From Tibeticola sediminis (GTDB lineage: Bacteria; Pseudomonadota; Gammaproteobacteria; Burkholderiales; Burkholderiaceae_C): 64,000 nucleotides of DNA. A model generated the notes under the pieces. That model was not told where the DNA came from. It ran no database searches and worked only from the letters and a program-made list of their open reading frames with translations. The stretch spans positions 868,001-932,000 of the forward strand of contig NZ_RKQL01000001.1 in the NCBI RefSeq assembly GCF_003843835.1, given 5' to 3'. This document shows, in pieces, positions 43,869-53,356 of this stretch (the stretch's first letter is position 1; the number at the start of each line of letters is the position of its first letter). Position numbers and translations under genes: made by a program.

Positions 43869-45605
43869 TCAGTCGCCACGCAAGGCTCGGGCAAGCACTC
43901 GCAAGGGGCGGGTCCAACGCCAAATACGCGAGCGATGAATCAGGGTCAGCTCAACCTCAGCGGCGCGCAGCCGGGCCTCGGTGTCGTGCAGCCGGGCTTG
44001 GGTCGCTCGCAGTTGGCCCTGGGTCGCCTGCCAGGCGGTCTCGCGCGCATCCAACGCGACGGCATGCCAGACCAGGATGTCTGCCGCCTGCGCGGCGGAC
44101 CATCGGAAGAGCTCGCGCTCGAGGATGCGGCGATGCCAGACGGCCCAATGTTGCGGGTGCGCGGGATTGGCCAGCTGCGAATGTCCCTGGCCCTGGCGGT
44201 AGAGCGCACTGATGCCGGGCACATGCTCGAAGGGGCCGATCGCGGCGAGCTGGCACCAGAAGTGCCAATCTTCGAGCACGGGCAGGGTTTCATCGAAGCG
44301 GACCTGCGCGCGCCGCGCCGCGTCGCGTCGGAACAGCACGCCGTGGATGGGAAGGAAGTTGATGCCCCTGAGCCGCTGGGGTGCCCAAGGCAGGTCGTAC
44401 TCGCGGATGGTCTGGCCCGCCGCGTCGACGACGCGCACGCCGGCGTAAGCAGCAACGGCCTGTGGCGCGCGCTCGAGCGCTGCGACCAAGCGTTCGAGAT
44501 GCTCGGGGAACAGCAGATCGTCATCGTCGAGAAAGATCGCCAGCGGCGCGTCGGCCGCTTCCATCAACCGGTTCGCCGCCTGTGCCCGGCCGAGCGCAGG
44601 GCTCTGCGAGGCGCAGGCGTCCTCGGTTTCGGCCTCTGTCGGCTCGATGAGGTGACAGACCAGCGCTGAATCGGGCAGCGGCAGTGGCCGGTGGCGGCGG
44701 CCGCTGGCATTGAGCACCCACACTTCGACGTTGGGATAGGTCTGCGCCGCGACGCTGGCGAGCGCGTCGGCGAGGCAGTCGCGGTCCATGCTGCGGATCA
44801 GGACGGCGACGCGCGGCAGGTCGGCCGGTTGCAGCGCAAGCGCATGCGCGCGGCGCTGGGCAAACCATGCGGCTGCAGCCGGTCCTTGCTGCCGTAAAGC
44901 GGTCGCATCCACGGAAAAGAACGCCTCGGCCGCGGCGCAGCCCGTATGTCCGAACGCGCGCACGCGGGCAAGCGCCTGGGCCTGTTCGAGATAGGGCTGC
45001 ACGCGCAATTGCGAGCCGAAGGCCTCGATGGCTGCCCATTTGCGCTCGGCAACCGCTGAGATATCGACCCAAACGTTGGGAATCGTAGGTGAGCCGACCT
45101 CGTAAAACAGCACGCGCTCGATGCCCTGCCCCGCCTCGAGCCGCTGCAACACGGCAGCGAGTCCGGCGAGCGCCACGGCTTGATGGTCCGGGTGGGGTTC
45201 GCTGAGGGCGGGGAGGAGCACCGTCTGGCTGGCGTGTTCGGCGTAAGCACGAGCCAGAGCGTCGATCAGCGCGGGGGAATGGCGCAAGCCACCATCTGGG
45301 AACCCCGACAGCGTGATCGGTGGGGCGTAGCCGAGCCGTGCGGCCGCCGCGGCCGACTCCTGCACGCGGCCACCGGCGTGTTGCGGCGGCCCCAAAGAGG
45401 GTTCGTCCTGCGCCTCGCCATGGGTGAGCAGCAGCACCTTCGGGTCGAGCCCGGCGTCGGCCAGCTGCGCGAGCAAGCCGCCCGCGCCGAGCACCTCGTC
45501 ATCGGGGTGGGGGGCGACGCACAGGACACGGCCGAGCGCTCGCGGCTCCAAAGCGGCTTGGTGAGCGGGGTGGGTCAGCGCTGGTTCGGGGGAGCGGTCT
45601 AGCAT
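43869..45605 (-). CDS. Fusion of PIG-L deacetylase and GT2 glycosyltransferase
   Basis: This 578-residue protein has two enzymes in one chain. Residues about 25-240 are a PIG-L/LmbE zinc deacetylase, with the metal motif APHPDDEVLGAGG and the second histidine motif PHPDHQAV. Residues about 265-490 are a GT-A glycosyltransferase of family 2 (VAVLIRSMDRDCLADALASVAAQTYPN, and the DxD-type run FLDDDDLLFPEHL). The last 70 residues are a helical coiled coil (ATQARLHDTEARLRAAEVEL). It could deacetylate an N-acetyl sugar and transfer a sugar in one pathway. It is coupled to the GNAT gene. Confidence 0.85.
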   Translation of the reverse strand: MLDRSPEPALTHPAHQAALEPRALGRVLCVAPHPDDEVLGAGGLLAQLADAGLDPKVLLLTHGEAQDEPSLGPPQHAGGRVQESAAAAARLGYAPPITLSGFPDGGLRHSPALIDALARAYAEHASQTVLLPALSEPHPDHQAVALAGLAAVLQRLEAGQGIERVLFYEVGSPTIPNVWVDISAVAERKWAAIEAFGSQLRVQPYLEQAQALARVRAFGHTGCAAAEAFFSVDATALRQQGPAAAAWFAQRRAHALALQPADLPRVAVLIRSMDRDCLADALASVAAQTYPNVEVWVLNASGRRHRPLPLPDSALVCHLIEPTEAETEDACASQSPALGRAQAANRLMEAADAPLAIFLDDDDLLFPEHLERLVAALERAPQAVAAYAGVRVVDAAGQTIREYDLPWAPQRLRGINFLPIHGVLFRRDAARRAQVRFDETLPVLEDWHFWCQLAAIGPFEHVPGISALYRQGQGHSQLANPAHPQHWAVWHRRILERELFRWSAAQAADILVWHAVALDARETAWQATQGQLRATQARLHDTEARLRAAEVELTLIHRSRIWRWTRPLRVLARALRGD

Positions 45606-45713
45606 GAAGGGCAGAAGTCGTTGTGTGCAGCCAGCGCCGGCTGTTCCGGCCCCGTTGCTGGGCTGGAACTACACTTTGTGGTTTTTGTCGGCGACGCTCG
45701 TCGCAAAATCGTG

Positions 45714-47783
45714 ATGCTTCGCGAACTCTATCACCGCCTCCCATTGCCCCCGAGTTGGAAACGCTGGCTGCAGCAGCAGCGCCGTCGCTGGCAGGCAGGA
45801 CCCGCAGCCGCAGGCTGGCATAAAGCAAGGACGTCGACTTATCTCGGCCCCGCCGCCAAGCCGGGTATTCGTGACTGGGTGTTTTTCGGCGTGATCGACT
45901 GGCACTTTCGCCACCAACGGCCGCAGCAATTGGCACTGGCGCTGGCGCGTCAAACCGGGGGGCGGGTGTTCTACCTCACGCCTCATCTGCTCCCGCAGGC
46001 CGACGTGGGGTATGCGGTCGAGTGCATCGATGGTGCGGCTGCGGTGTACCAGATCGCGCTGCATGCGGCGACGATCCCCAATATTTACGAGCACATTCCC
46101 GACGTCCAAGCCTTGGCCCAGTTGCGCGCCGGCCTGGCGCAGCTTTGGCAGAACGCGGGTATCGACTCCGCCGTGTGCGTGGTGCAGCACCCGTTCTGGC
46201 TGGAACTGGCCCGCGGCTTTGGCGATGCCTTGCTGGTCTACGACTGCATGGATCACCACGCGGGCTTCGACAACACGGCCCCGGCCCATGAGGCCCGGGA
46301 ACTGGAACTGCTGGCGCAAAGCGACCTGACGATCGTGACTTCGGACTTTCTCGAGGCTTGGGCGCGGCCGCACGCGCGCGCCGTGGCGATGGTGCGCAAT
46401 GCGGCCGATGACGCCCACTTTCGGCAAGCCGCGCGACCCGAGACCATGGCCCTGCCGCCCAAGCCGCAGCCGATCGTGGGCTATTACGGGGCGATTGCAG
46501 GCTGGTTCGACCTGGCGCTGGTCGACGCGCTGGCCGGCCGGTTCCCGGACGTCGATTGGGTGCTGGTGGGCGACGACACCGCGGGTGCGGGCCGGGCGTT
46601 GGCGCATCATGCCCATGTACGCCTGCCCGGCGAAGTCGCCTACGCCGAACTGCCGCGGTGGTTGGCCACATTTGATGTATGCCTCATCCCGTTCCAACGC
46701 ACGCCGCTGACCATGGCAACCAATCCCGTCAAGGTCTATGAATACCTGAGCGCCGGTAAGCCCGTGGTCGCGACCGATCTGCCGGAACTGAGCCCGCTCG
46801 CGGCCGAGGGGCTGGTGGCGCTGGCGCGTGATGTCGACGGCTTCGAGCGCGCGATCCGCGCCGCGCTCGCCGAGTCTGCCGACAAGCGGCAAGCGGCCGA
46901 GGCTGCGGCGCGGCGCATGGCCTACGCCCAGCAACAGACCTGGGACGCGCGGGCACGAACGCTGCAGGCGGCGCTGCAGGCTCTGCCCGAGCCGAGCGTG
47001 AGCGTGGTGGTGGTCTGCTACAACCAGTGGCGACTGACGCAGCGCTGCCTCGAGAGCTTGGAAGCCTGCGCCGACGGTGTGCCGCTGCAAGTGATTGCGG
47101 TCGACAACGCTTCGCGCGATGAGACCGCGGAGGGCTTGGCGCGTTGGCAAGCCCAGGATCCCGAGCGGCGTCGAGCGATCATCCAAGCCGAAAACCTCGG
47201 CTTCGCGGGTGGCGTCAATGCGGGCATGGCCCATGCGACGGGGGATTACCTGGTGGTGCTCAACAACGACACCATCGTCACACCGGGCTGGGCGCGAGGC
47301 CTGCGGCGACACTTCGAGCGCGAACCGCAGCTGGGCTTGCTCTGCCCGGTGACGAACAACATCGGGAATGAGGCACGGGTGGAATTGCCGGGCGACGGGC
47401 CTGAGGCCGTGTTGGCGGCAGCGCGGGCCTACACCCGGGCGCACGCCGGACAATGGATGCGTTTGCAAACCGCGGCCTTTTTCTGCGTGATGCTGCCGCG
47501 CCGGGTGTGGGCGCAGATCGGGCCGATGGATGAGCGGTTTTTTCCCGGCTTCTTCGAGGACGACGACTATTGCCGCCGATTGCAAGCGGCGGGCTATGCG
47601 ATCGGATGCGCCGAAGATGTGTTCGTCTACCATGAGCTCTCCGCCAGCTTCGACCAGGAAGGGGCACGGCGCAAACAGGAGATCTTCGAGCGCAACCGGC
47701 GGCTCTATGAGGAAAAATGGGGGCGCTGGGAGCCGCACCGCTATCGTGCAAGCGCCGCCGAAGTGCTGGAGTCGTCGGAATGA
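45714..47783 (+). CDS. Two-domain glycosyltransferase (GT4-like plus GT2)
   Basis: This 689-residue protein has a GT-B family-4-like N-terminal part, with WHFRHQRPQQLALALA, a nucleotide-sugar site around GYYGAIAGWFDL and PVKVYEYLSAGKPVVATDLPEL, and a GT-A family 2 C-terminal part starting about residue 465 (VSVVVVCYNQWRLTQRCLESL, VDNASRDETAEGL, LNNDTIV) with the second half typical of rhamnosyltransferases (FFEDDDYCRRLQAAGY). Start ATG 45714; a GTG lies one codon earlier. The gene is divergent from the PIG-L/GT2 gene, and overlaps wecB as ATGA. Two linkages of the same polymer could be made by one protein. Confidence 0.88.
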   Translation: MLRELYHRLPLPPSWKRWLQQQRRRWQAGPAAAGWHKARTSTYLGPAAKPGIRDWVFFGVIDWHFRHQRPQQLALALARQTGGRVFYLTPHLLPQADVGYAVECIDGAAAVYQIALHAATIPNIYEHIPDVQALAQLRAGLAQLWQNAGIDSAVCVVQHPFWLELARGFGDALLVYDCMDHHAGFDNTAPAHEARELELLAQSDLTIVTSDFLEAWARPHARAVAMVRNAADDAHFRQAARPETMALPPKPQPIVGYYGAIAGWFDLALVDALAGRFPDVDWVLVGDDTAGAGRALAHHAHVRLPGEVAYAELPRWLATFDVCLIPFQRTPLTMATNPVKVYEYLSAGKPVVATDLPELSPLAAEGLVALARDVDGFERAIRAALAESADKRQAAEAAARRMAYAQQQTWDARARTLQAALQALPEPSVSVVVVCYNQWRLTQRCLESLEACADGVPLQVIAVDNASRDETAEGLARWQAQDPERRRAIIQAENLGFAGGVNAGMAHATGDYLVVLNNDTIVTPGWARGLRRHFEREPQLGLLCPVTNNIGNEARVELPGDGPEAVLAAARAYTRAHAGQWMRLQTAAFFCVMLPRRVWAQIGPMDERFFPGFFEDDDYCRRLQAAGYAIGCAEDVFVYHELSASFDQEGARRKQEIFERNRRLYEEKWGRWEPHRYRASAAEVLESSE

Positions 47784-48898
47784 AGCGCTGGCACCTGGCG
47801 GTTTTGGTCGGCACCCGGCCCGAGGCGATCAAGATGGCTCCGGTGATTCGAGCCATCGAGGCCGTGCCCGACGCCCGTTGCAGCTTGGTGCTGACCGGAC
47901 AGCATCGCGACCTGGTGCAACCGATTTTGGACTTGTTCGGGCTGCACGCCGTGCATGACGTGCAGGTCATGCGCGAACACCAGTCGCTCGGGGCGCTGAC
48001 GGCGCGGGCGCTGGCGGGATTGGACGCTTGGCTCGAAGCGGCGCAACCCGATGCGGTCTTGGGTCAGGGCGATACGGTGAGTGTGCTCGCAGGCTCGCTG
48101 GCGAGTTTCTTCCGGCGTATTCCGTTTGCGCATGTCGAAGCGGGGCTGCGCACCCAAAACCCACTGCTGCCGTTTCCGGAGGAAATGAATCGCCGACTCA
48201 CGGCGCAAGTGGCACGCTGGCATTTCGCGCCCACCGAAGGCGCGCGGACGGCCTTGCTGCGCGAAGGCCATCCCGCGGCCCACATCGAGGTGACGGGAAA
48301 TACGGTGATCGATGCCTTGCTCGAGGTCTTGGCGATGCCCCGCCCGGCCGACTTGCCTGGGGACGAGGGGCGTCCCTACGTTTTGGTGACGGTCCACCGC
48401 CGGGAAAACCACGGCGACGCGCTGATCCGGATTACCGATGCCTTGCGCGCCCTGGCAGCGCGATACCCCGAAATCGATTGGATTCTGCCGGTGCATCCCA
48501 ACCCCTCGGTACGCGGAGCGGTGCAGCGTTTTCTGAGCGGATTCGCCAACATCCGCTTGATCGAACCCGTGCCTTATGGCCATTTTTGCTGGCTGATGAG
48601 AGGGGCGCGGTTGATTTTGTGCGATTCTGGCGGGATCCAAGAGGAAGCCCCCGCACTCGGGGTGCCGGTGCTCGTGCTGCGGGACGAAACCGAACGCCCC
48701 GAAGCGGTCGCGATCGGCGCCAATCGCTTGGTTGGCACGATGACCGAGGCGATCGTGGAGGGGACCCGGGCCTTGCTGGAGGATGACGCGCTCTACGCGC
48801 GGATGGCCAGTGCGGGCTCGCCGTTTGGAGATGGCCACGCCGCCGAACGCATCGTGACGCGCCTGCTGGGCGACCTGCGTGCCAGCGAGCGCCGATGA
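47780..48898 (+). CDS. wecB: UDP-N-acetylglucosamine 2-epimerase (non-hydrolysing)
   Basis: This 372-residue enzyme interconverts UDP-GlcNAc and UDP-ManNAc. It has VGTRPEAIKMAPVI at the start, AHVEAGLRT, LVTVHRRENHG, and DSGGIQEEAPALGVPVLVLRDETERPEA, all characteristic. It provides ManNAc-type sugars for O-antigen or capsule. Overlaps its neighbours by 4 bases at both ends, so it is in one operon with the two glycosyltransferases. No UDP-ManNAc dehydrogenase (wecC) follows. Confidence 0.93.
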   Translation: MKRWHLAVLVGTRPEAIKMAPVIRAIEAVPDARCSLVLTGQHRDLVQPILDLFGLHAVHDVQVMREHQSLGALTARALAGLDAWLEAAQPDAVLGQGDTVSVLAGSLASFFRRIPFAHVEAGLRTQNPLLPFPEEMNRRLTAQVARWHFAPTEGARTALLREGHPAAHIEVTGNTVIDALLEVLAMPRPADLPGDEGRPYVLVTVHRRENHGDALIRITDALRALAARYPEIDWILPVHPNPSVRGAVQRFLSGFANIRLIEPVPYGHFCWLMRGARLILCDSGGIQEEAPALGVPVLVLRDETERPEAVAIGANRLVGTMTEAIVEGTRALLEDDALYARMASAGSPFGDGHAAERIVTRLLGDLRASERR

Positions 48899-50034
48899 AA
48901 CTGCTCTACCTCTCACCGGTACCCCTGGCGAGTTTCGCCCAGCGGCCTCATCACTTCGTGCGCTGGGTGCATGAGCGCTTTGGAGCGCAGGTTTTGTGGA
49001 TCGAACCGCCGCCGGCGCGCCTGCCACGATGGTCGGATCTGTCGAGACTGCGTCTCGGGGCGGGGCGGAAAGCCGCCTTGGCGGACGCTTGGACCCAAGA
49101 CGCCTGGATCCAGCGCTTGCGCGTGCCGGCCCTACCCTTCGAGCCTTGGTCTGCGGGCCGTGCGATCAACGAACGGCTCCAGACCCGGGTGTTGCGGCAA
49201 CTCGACGCCTGGGTGGATGGACAAACCTGGCTCGCGTTTGGGAAACCCTGCGCACTGGCGCTGGCGCTGCAGCGCCGTTATGCCGACCGCCCCAGCTTGT
49301 TCGACGTGATGGATGCCATCCCGGAGTTCAGCAGCGGGCGATCGAGGCAATGGTTGTCCCAGTGCGAAACCCAGCTGGCGGCATGCTGCGACCAGGTGGT
49401 CGCGTCGGCACCGTCGCTGCTCACGCGCCTGGGGATCGACCCCCCAGACACGCGGGCCTGCGTGATTTCGAATGGCCTGGTGCCGCCCGACCCCGGCATG
49501 ACCACGAGGCGCCTGCCATCACCGAACGGGCCGCCGCGATTCGTCTATGTCGGCGTGATCGCGCCCTGGTTCGATTGGGAAGCCGTGCTGGCTCTGGCCC
49601 GGCGTTTCCCAGCTTCGCCGATCCGCTTGATCGGTCCCTGCCACCAAGCGCCGCCCTGTGCCTTACCGTCCAACGTTCAACGGCTCGGTCCGTTGGCCCA
49701 TCAAGCGCTCGATGCCGTCTTTCTGGAGGCGGACATCGGACTCATCCCTTTCCTGGACAACGCATTGACGCGCCATGTCGATCCGGTCAAGTTTTACGAG
49801 TACCGCGCGGCGGGACTCGGCGTTTTGAGTACCCGGTTTGGCACCATGAGCGCCCGCGGCCCCAATGATCAGGTTCTGTTCTTCGACGCGCAACCGAGCG
49901 CGCCAGCCTTGCGTGCGCTGGCCCAAGCCGCCGCCGATGAACACGCGCGTGCCAGCTTTTGCGCCGAGCATGCGTGGGCGCGGCGATGGGAGCGACTGGC
50001 TCCCTGGTTCACCGCCGAGACGAATGGGCGGTAA
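48895..50034 (+). CDS. Glycosyltransferase, GT4/GT-B-like
   Basis: This 379-residue protein resembles GT-B glycosyltransferases of polysaccharide clusters: LYLSPVPLASFAQRPHHFVRWV at the start, a donor-domain glycine loop (FVYVGVIAPWFDW), and the C-terminal ADIGLIPFLDNALTRHVDPVKFYEYRAAGLGVL that binds the nucleotide sugar. Its first domain is similar to the N-terminal part of the two-domain enzyme upstream. ATG overlaps wecB as ATGA. The stop at 50034 is directly followed by the stop of the convergent wzt gene at 50035. Confidence 0.82.
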   Translation: MKLLYLSPVPLASFAQRPHHFVRWVHERFGAQVLWIEPPPARLPRWSDLSRLRLGAGRKAALADAWTQDAWIQRLRVPALPFEPWSAGRAINERLQTRVLRQLDAWVDGQTWLAFGKPCALALALQRRYADRPSLFDVMDAIPEFSSGRSRQWLSQCETQLAACCDQVVASAPSLLTRLGIDPPDTRACVISNGLVPPDPGMTTRRLPSPNGPPRFVYVGVIAPWFDWEAVLALARRFPASPIRLIGPCHQAPPCALPSNVQRLGPLAHQALDAVFLEADIGLIPFLDNALTRHVDPVKFYEYRAAGLGVLSTRFGTMSARGPNDQVLFFDAQPSAPALRALAQAAADEHARASFCAEHAWARRWERLAPWFTAETNGR

Positions 50035-51273
50035 CTACGGACCCCAGCGGCCGGACCAAACGAAGAAACCCAAATCCAGCGTGTCGCGGTGAAGGTTGAT
50101 GTGGGCGACCGGATCGATCCATTGGTAGACGTGGATGCCACGTTCGCACAGGATGTAGGCGCCGACGCGGTACCGACCTTTGTTGAAGGGCAAATGGTCG
50201 CACTCGAAAACAGCCGTCGCACGGCCCTGCCGGTCGCGGGTCAGTGGCCGTCCACTGCCGAGGGAAAACTGCGTCGCCAGAATGCGCCCCGATTCGGAGG
50301 AAAGGACGACTGCCGCCGTCGGTGCGGGCAGCGCGGGATCGGACTCGAAGTCGATCTCGACGCGCAGCGTCGATGCCCCGCTGCGGCCGTAGAGTTCATC
50401 CCCGACCTGCCCGTCGAGCGCCACGCGGACCGCCACCAGGCGCGCCTGGCCTTGCAGCGATTCCGGAGCTTGAATCGGGTTGCCCGCCTGCGTCGGGTCA
50501 TGGGCCGCATGGGGCGCGACCACCGGCGGCGCGGCTGCTTGGTCGAGAAACTCTTGATAGTGCGCCAAAACCCGAGTCACCTCGCCTTGCTCACGCACCC
50601 GGCCTTCATGCAGCCACATCGCCGTGTCGCAGAAGACCTCGACATGGAAGAGCGCGTGGCTGCAAAACAAGACGGTGGCACCCCGTTGGCGGATTTCCAT
50701 GATGCGGTCGAAAGACTTGCGTGCGAACGCCCCGTCGCCGACCGAAAGCGCTTCGTCGACGATGAGGATGTCGGGCTCGACGCTCGTGGCAATCGAAAAA
50801 GCCAGCCGCACATACATGCCGCTCGAGTAGGTTTTGACGGGCTGGTCGATGTGATGACCGATGCCCGAAAAATCGATGATGGCATCGAGCCGCTCGGAGA
50901 TTTCCCGCTCGCTGAGGCCCAGGGTCGCCGCATTCAGAAAGATGTTTTCTCGCCCGGTGAATTCCGGGTTGAAGCCCGAGCCCAACTCGAGCAAGGCCGC
51001 GATGCGGCCCTGGGTGCGCACCCGGCCGGTACTCGGCGTGAGCGTGCCCGCGATCAACTGCAGCAAGGTCGACTTGCCCGCACCGTTGAGGCCGATGATG
51101 CCCATCGCCTGCCCTCGCCCGAGCCGAAACGTCACGTCGCGCAGCGACCAAAATTCCTGCGCGGCGGTCTTACCGCGAGGCCACAGCGCCTCGCGCAGCC
51201 GCTCGATCGGGTGCCGGTATCGCCGGTAGCACTTACCGAGTTGTTCGGCCTCGATCACCCAGTCAGAGCACAT
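50035..51273 (-). CDS. wzt: ABC transporter ATP-binding protein, Wzt type
   Basis: This 412-residue ATPase has Walker A GLNGAGKSTLLQLIAG, signature YSSGMYVRLAF, and Walker B DILIVDEALSVGD, followed by a C-terminal beta-sandwich domain of about 165 residues (VRVALDGQVGDELYG to LGFFVWSGRWGP) that in Wzt recognises the finished O-antigen chain. It powers export of undecaprenyl-linked polysaccharide with the Wzm permease. ATG 51273 (MCSDWVIEAEQ) is used; it overlaps the permease gene end by 11 bases. Confidence 0.9.
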   Translation of the reverse strand: MCSDWVIEAEQLGKCYRRYRHPIERLREALWPRGKTAAQEFWSLRDVTFRLGRGQAMGIIGLNGAGKSTLLQLIAGTLTPSTGRVRTQGRIAALLELGSGFNPEFTGRENIFLNAATLGLSEREISERLDAIIDFSGIGHHIDQPVKTYSSGMYVRLAFSIATSVEPDILIVDEALSVGDGAFARKSFDRIMEIRQRGATVLFCSHALFHVEVFCDTAMWLHEGRVREQGEVTRVLAHYQEFLDQAAAPPVVAPHAAHDPTQAGNPIQAPESLQGQARLVAVRVALDGQVGDELYGRSGASTLRVEIDFESDPALPAPTAAVVLSSESGRILATQFSLGSGRPLTRDRQGRATAVFECDHLPFNKGRYRVGAYILCERGIHVYQWIDPVAHINLHRDTLDLGFFVWSGRWGP

Positions 51274-52039
51274 CGGCAAAGCCTTCCTGCAAGCGGTGGA
51301 ACCAGAGGTAACCCAAGACCGCTGAGCCAGCCGCTGCAAGACCGTGGCCGACGAGCAGGGATGGGTCGGGTGGCTGCCCTTGCATCAGCGCTGCGCGCAG
51401 CGCCTCCATGGCCCAGGCTACCGGATTGGCCCAGGCCAGCCAGTTCCAGGAATCCGGGAAGACACTGCCCGGATAAAACACCGGCGCGATGAACATGAGC
51501 ACCGAGGTCACCGCGGGCGTGATCTGCGCGGTATCGCGCACATACACTCCGAGCGCGGCCAGCCACCAGGCCAAACCGAGCGCATACCCAGCCAGAATCA
51601 CCAGCACGGCCGGCACGCTCAGCCACGCCCATGCGACGCTGCCCCAAACGAGGGCAGCGAACATGGCCAAGCTCAAGCTCAAAATCGCCTGCACGCCGGC
51701 GGCGCCAACGGTCACCGCCGGCAGCAACACCAGAGGGAACCGCACCTTGGTGACGAGATTGGGCTGCCCGAGGATCGATTGCGGTGACCGGTTGAGCACC
51801 TCGGCCACGAAGTTGAATACCGCGAGGCCTATGAACACCTGCAAACCATAGTACTCGGCGCCTGCCGCGGCTGCGCTGGGCCATCGAACGCCCATGAACC
51901 GGTAGAACACGAGCGTAAAGACCATCAATTGCAAAACCGGCTGTAGCAAGGTCCAGGCCACGCCCAACATGGACCCGCGGTAACGCCCCTGAACCTCCCG
52001 GCGCAGCCACTGCCGGTACAGATAAATCCACTGGTGCAT
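51263..52039 (-). CDS. wzm: O-antigen ABC transporter permease, Wzm type
   Basis: This 258-residue ABC-2 type permease has a short cytosolic N-terminus with YRGSMLGVAWTLLQPVLQL, six membrane helices, the LNRSPQSILGQPNLVTKVRFPLVLLP coupling region, and the closing NWLAWANPVAW motif. It exports the lipid-linked polysaccharide made by the surrounding genes. Start ATG 52039; a TTG lies one codon upstream. It is coupled to wzt downstream and 22 bases from the GT2 gene upstream. Confidence 0.9.
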   Translation of the reverse strand: MHQWIYLYRQWLRREVQGRYRGSMLGVAWTLLQPVLQLMVFTLVFYRFMGVRWPSAAAAGAEYYGLQVFIGLAVFNFVAEVLNRSPQSILGQPNLVTKVRFPLVLLPAVTVGAAGVQAILSLSLAMFAALVWGSVAWAWLSVPAVLVILAGYALGLAWWLAALGVYVRDTAQITPAVTSVLMFIAPVFYPGSVFPDSWNWLAWANPVAWAMEALRAALMQGQPPDPSLLVGHGLAAAGSAVLGYLWFHRLQEGFADVL

Positions 52040-52061
52040 CAATCCCGTCGAACGCCAGGGC

Positions 52062-52811
52062 TCAACGCCGTCCCGTCAGCGCGAGATATTGGGGCGTGTG
52101 CCAAAGCCGCCAGAGGCTCTGCAAATGCCACCAGAGATGCTGCAAACGCCGTCGGCTCGCATGCTGGGCCAGGTGCTGCACCTGCGCATCAGCGGTCGCC
52201 TCCACCCGCCAGCCATGCGCACGCAGCCGCAGGCAGAGGTCGACGTCCTCGCAATACATGTAGAAGCGCGTATCGAAGCCGCCTATCCTCATGAAAACCA
52301 TGGATGGGAACAGCATGAACGCGCCGTTGATCCAGTGCTTGGCCGCGATCGGTGCCGTGCCGCGCGGCGCGAGATAGCGACGCAGTAGCCCCGAGGGCGA
52401 CGGAACTTCCCGCGCGAGGTCTTTCGCCGGCCCGCGGCCATCGGACTGTAGCGGATAGGTGCAGCCTATGGCTTGATCCCGCAGCCGCTCCAGCATCGGA
52501 AGGAAGGGATTCTCGGCAAGACGAATGTCCGGATTGAGCACGCAGAAATACGGGGTTTTGCACCAGCCGAACGCCTGGTTGTGATTGGCCCCGAATCCGA
52601 GCGGCTTGACGTTGCGGACGATGCTCATCACGAACGGCCATTCGCGCTCCTCGATCCAATGCGCCAGAGCGGGCTCGGGCACGTTCAAGGTCACGATCAC
52701 TTCATGGATGTCGCCGCTGGCGTGCTGGGCCAAGTCGCCGAGCAACAAGGGAATTTCGTCTCCATGCTCGTGGCTGACGATGGAAACGGTCACCGGTTTT
52801 TTAATGGTCAT
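52062..52811 (-). CDS. Family 2 glycosyltransferase, rhamnosyltransferase-like
   Basis: This 249-residue GT-A enzyme has TVSIVSHEHGDEIPLLL at the start, an asparagine- and glycine-rich GFGANHNQAF segment, the FCVLNPDIRL acceptor motif, and FYMYCEDVDLCLRLRAHGW, which resembles rhamnosyltransferases such as WbbL. Its ATG overlaps the rfbC stop as ATGA, in line with use of dTDP-rhamnose. The C-terminal 40 residues are helical and basic/aromatic. Confidence 0.85.
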   Translation of the reverse strand: MTIKKPVTVSIVSHEHGDEIPLLLGDLAQHASGDIHEVIVTLNVPEPALAHWIEEREWPFVMSIVRNVKPLGFGANHNQAFGWCKTPYFCVLNPDIRLAENPFLPMLERLRDQAIGCTYPLQSDGRGPAKDLAREVPSPSGLLRRYLAPRGTAPIAAKHWINGAFMLFPSMVFMRIGGFDTRFYMYCEDVDLCLRLRAHGWRVEATADAQVQHLAQHASRRRLQHLWWHLQSLWRLWHTPQYLALTGRR

Positions 52812-53356
52812 TCGAATACGTCCGCTTCTCGAAAAGCCCGACCCGCCCGATCTTTTTCAGACAATCTGGGCTCGATGCCTCCCAAAGGCCAATCGATGGC
52901 GAGGTCCGGGTCATTCCAGGCAATGCAGCGCTCGAATTCTGGCGCGTAGTAGTCGGTGGTCTTGTAAAGAAAATCGGCGCTTTCACTCAAGACGACGAAG
53001 CCATGCGCGAATCCAGGCGGCACCCAGAACAGCCGGTGATTATCGCCGCTGAGTTCGACCCCGACCCAGCGGCCAAAGCTCGGCGAGGAGCGGCGCAGGT
53101 CGACCGCCACATCGAACACCCGGCCGCAGGCCACCCGAACCAGCTTGCCCTGCGGCTGTTGGATCTGGTAATGCAAGCCCCGCAGCACGCCCTGCGCACT
53201 GCGGCTGTGGTTATCCTGCACAAACCGGGTCGAGCACCCCAGCGCGGCATCGAAGGCGCGCTGATTGAACGACTCGAAGAAGAAGCCCCGCGCATCCCCG
53301 AACACCTTGGGCTCGAGGATCAGCACATCGTCGATCGGCGTGCGGATCACCTTCAT
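52808..53356 (-). CDS. rfbC: dTDP-4-dehydrorhamnose 3,5-epimerase
   Basis: This 182-residue cupin enzyme converts dTDP-4-keto-6-deoxyglucose to the L-lyxo epimer. It has [16 protein letters not shown], the catalytic histidine in [28 protein letters not shown], and [16 protein letters not shown], all conserved. It overlaps rfbA upstream and the GT2 gene downstream by 4 bases each. Confidence 0.95.
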   Translation of the reverse strand: MKVIRTPIDDVLILEPKVFGDARGFFFESFNQRAFDAALGCSTRFVQDNHSRSAQGVLRGLHYQIQQPQGKLVRVACGRVFDVAVDLRRSSPSFGRWVGVELSGDNHRLFWVPPGFAHGFVVLSESADFLYKTTDYYAPEFERCIAWNDPDLAIDWPLGGIEPRLSEKDRAGRAFREADVFE

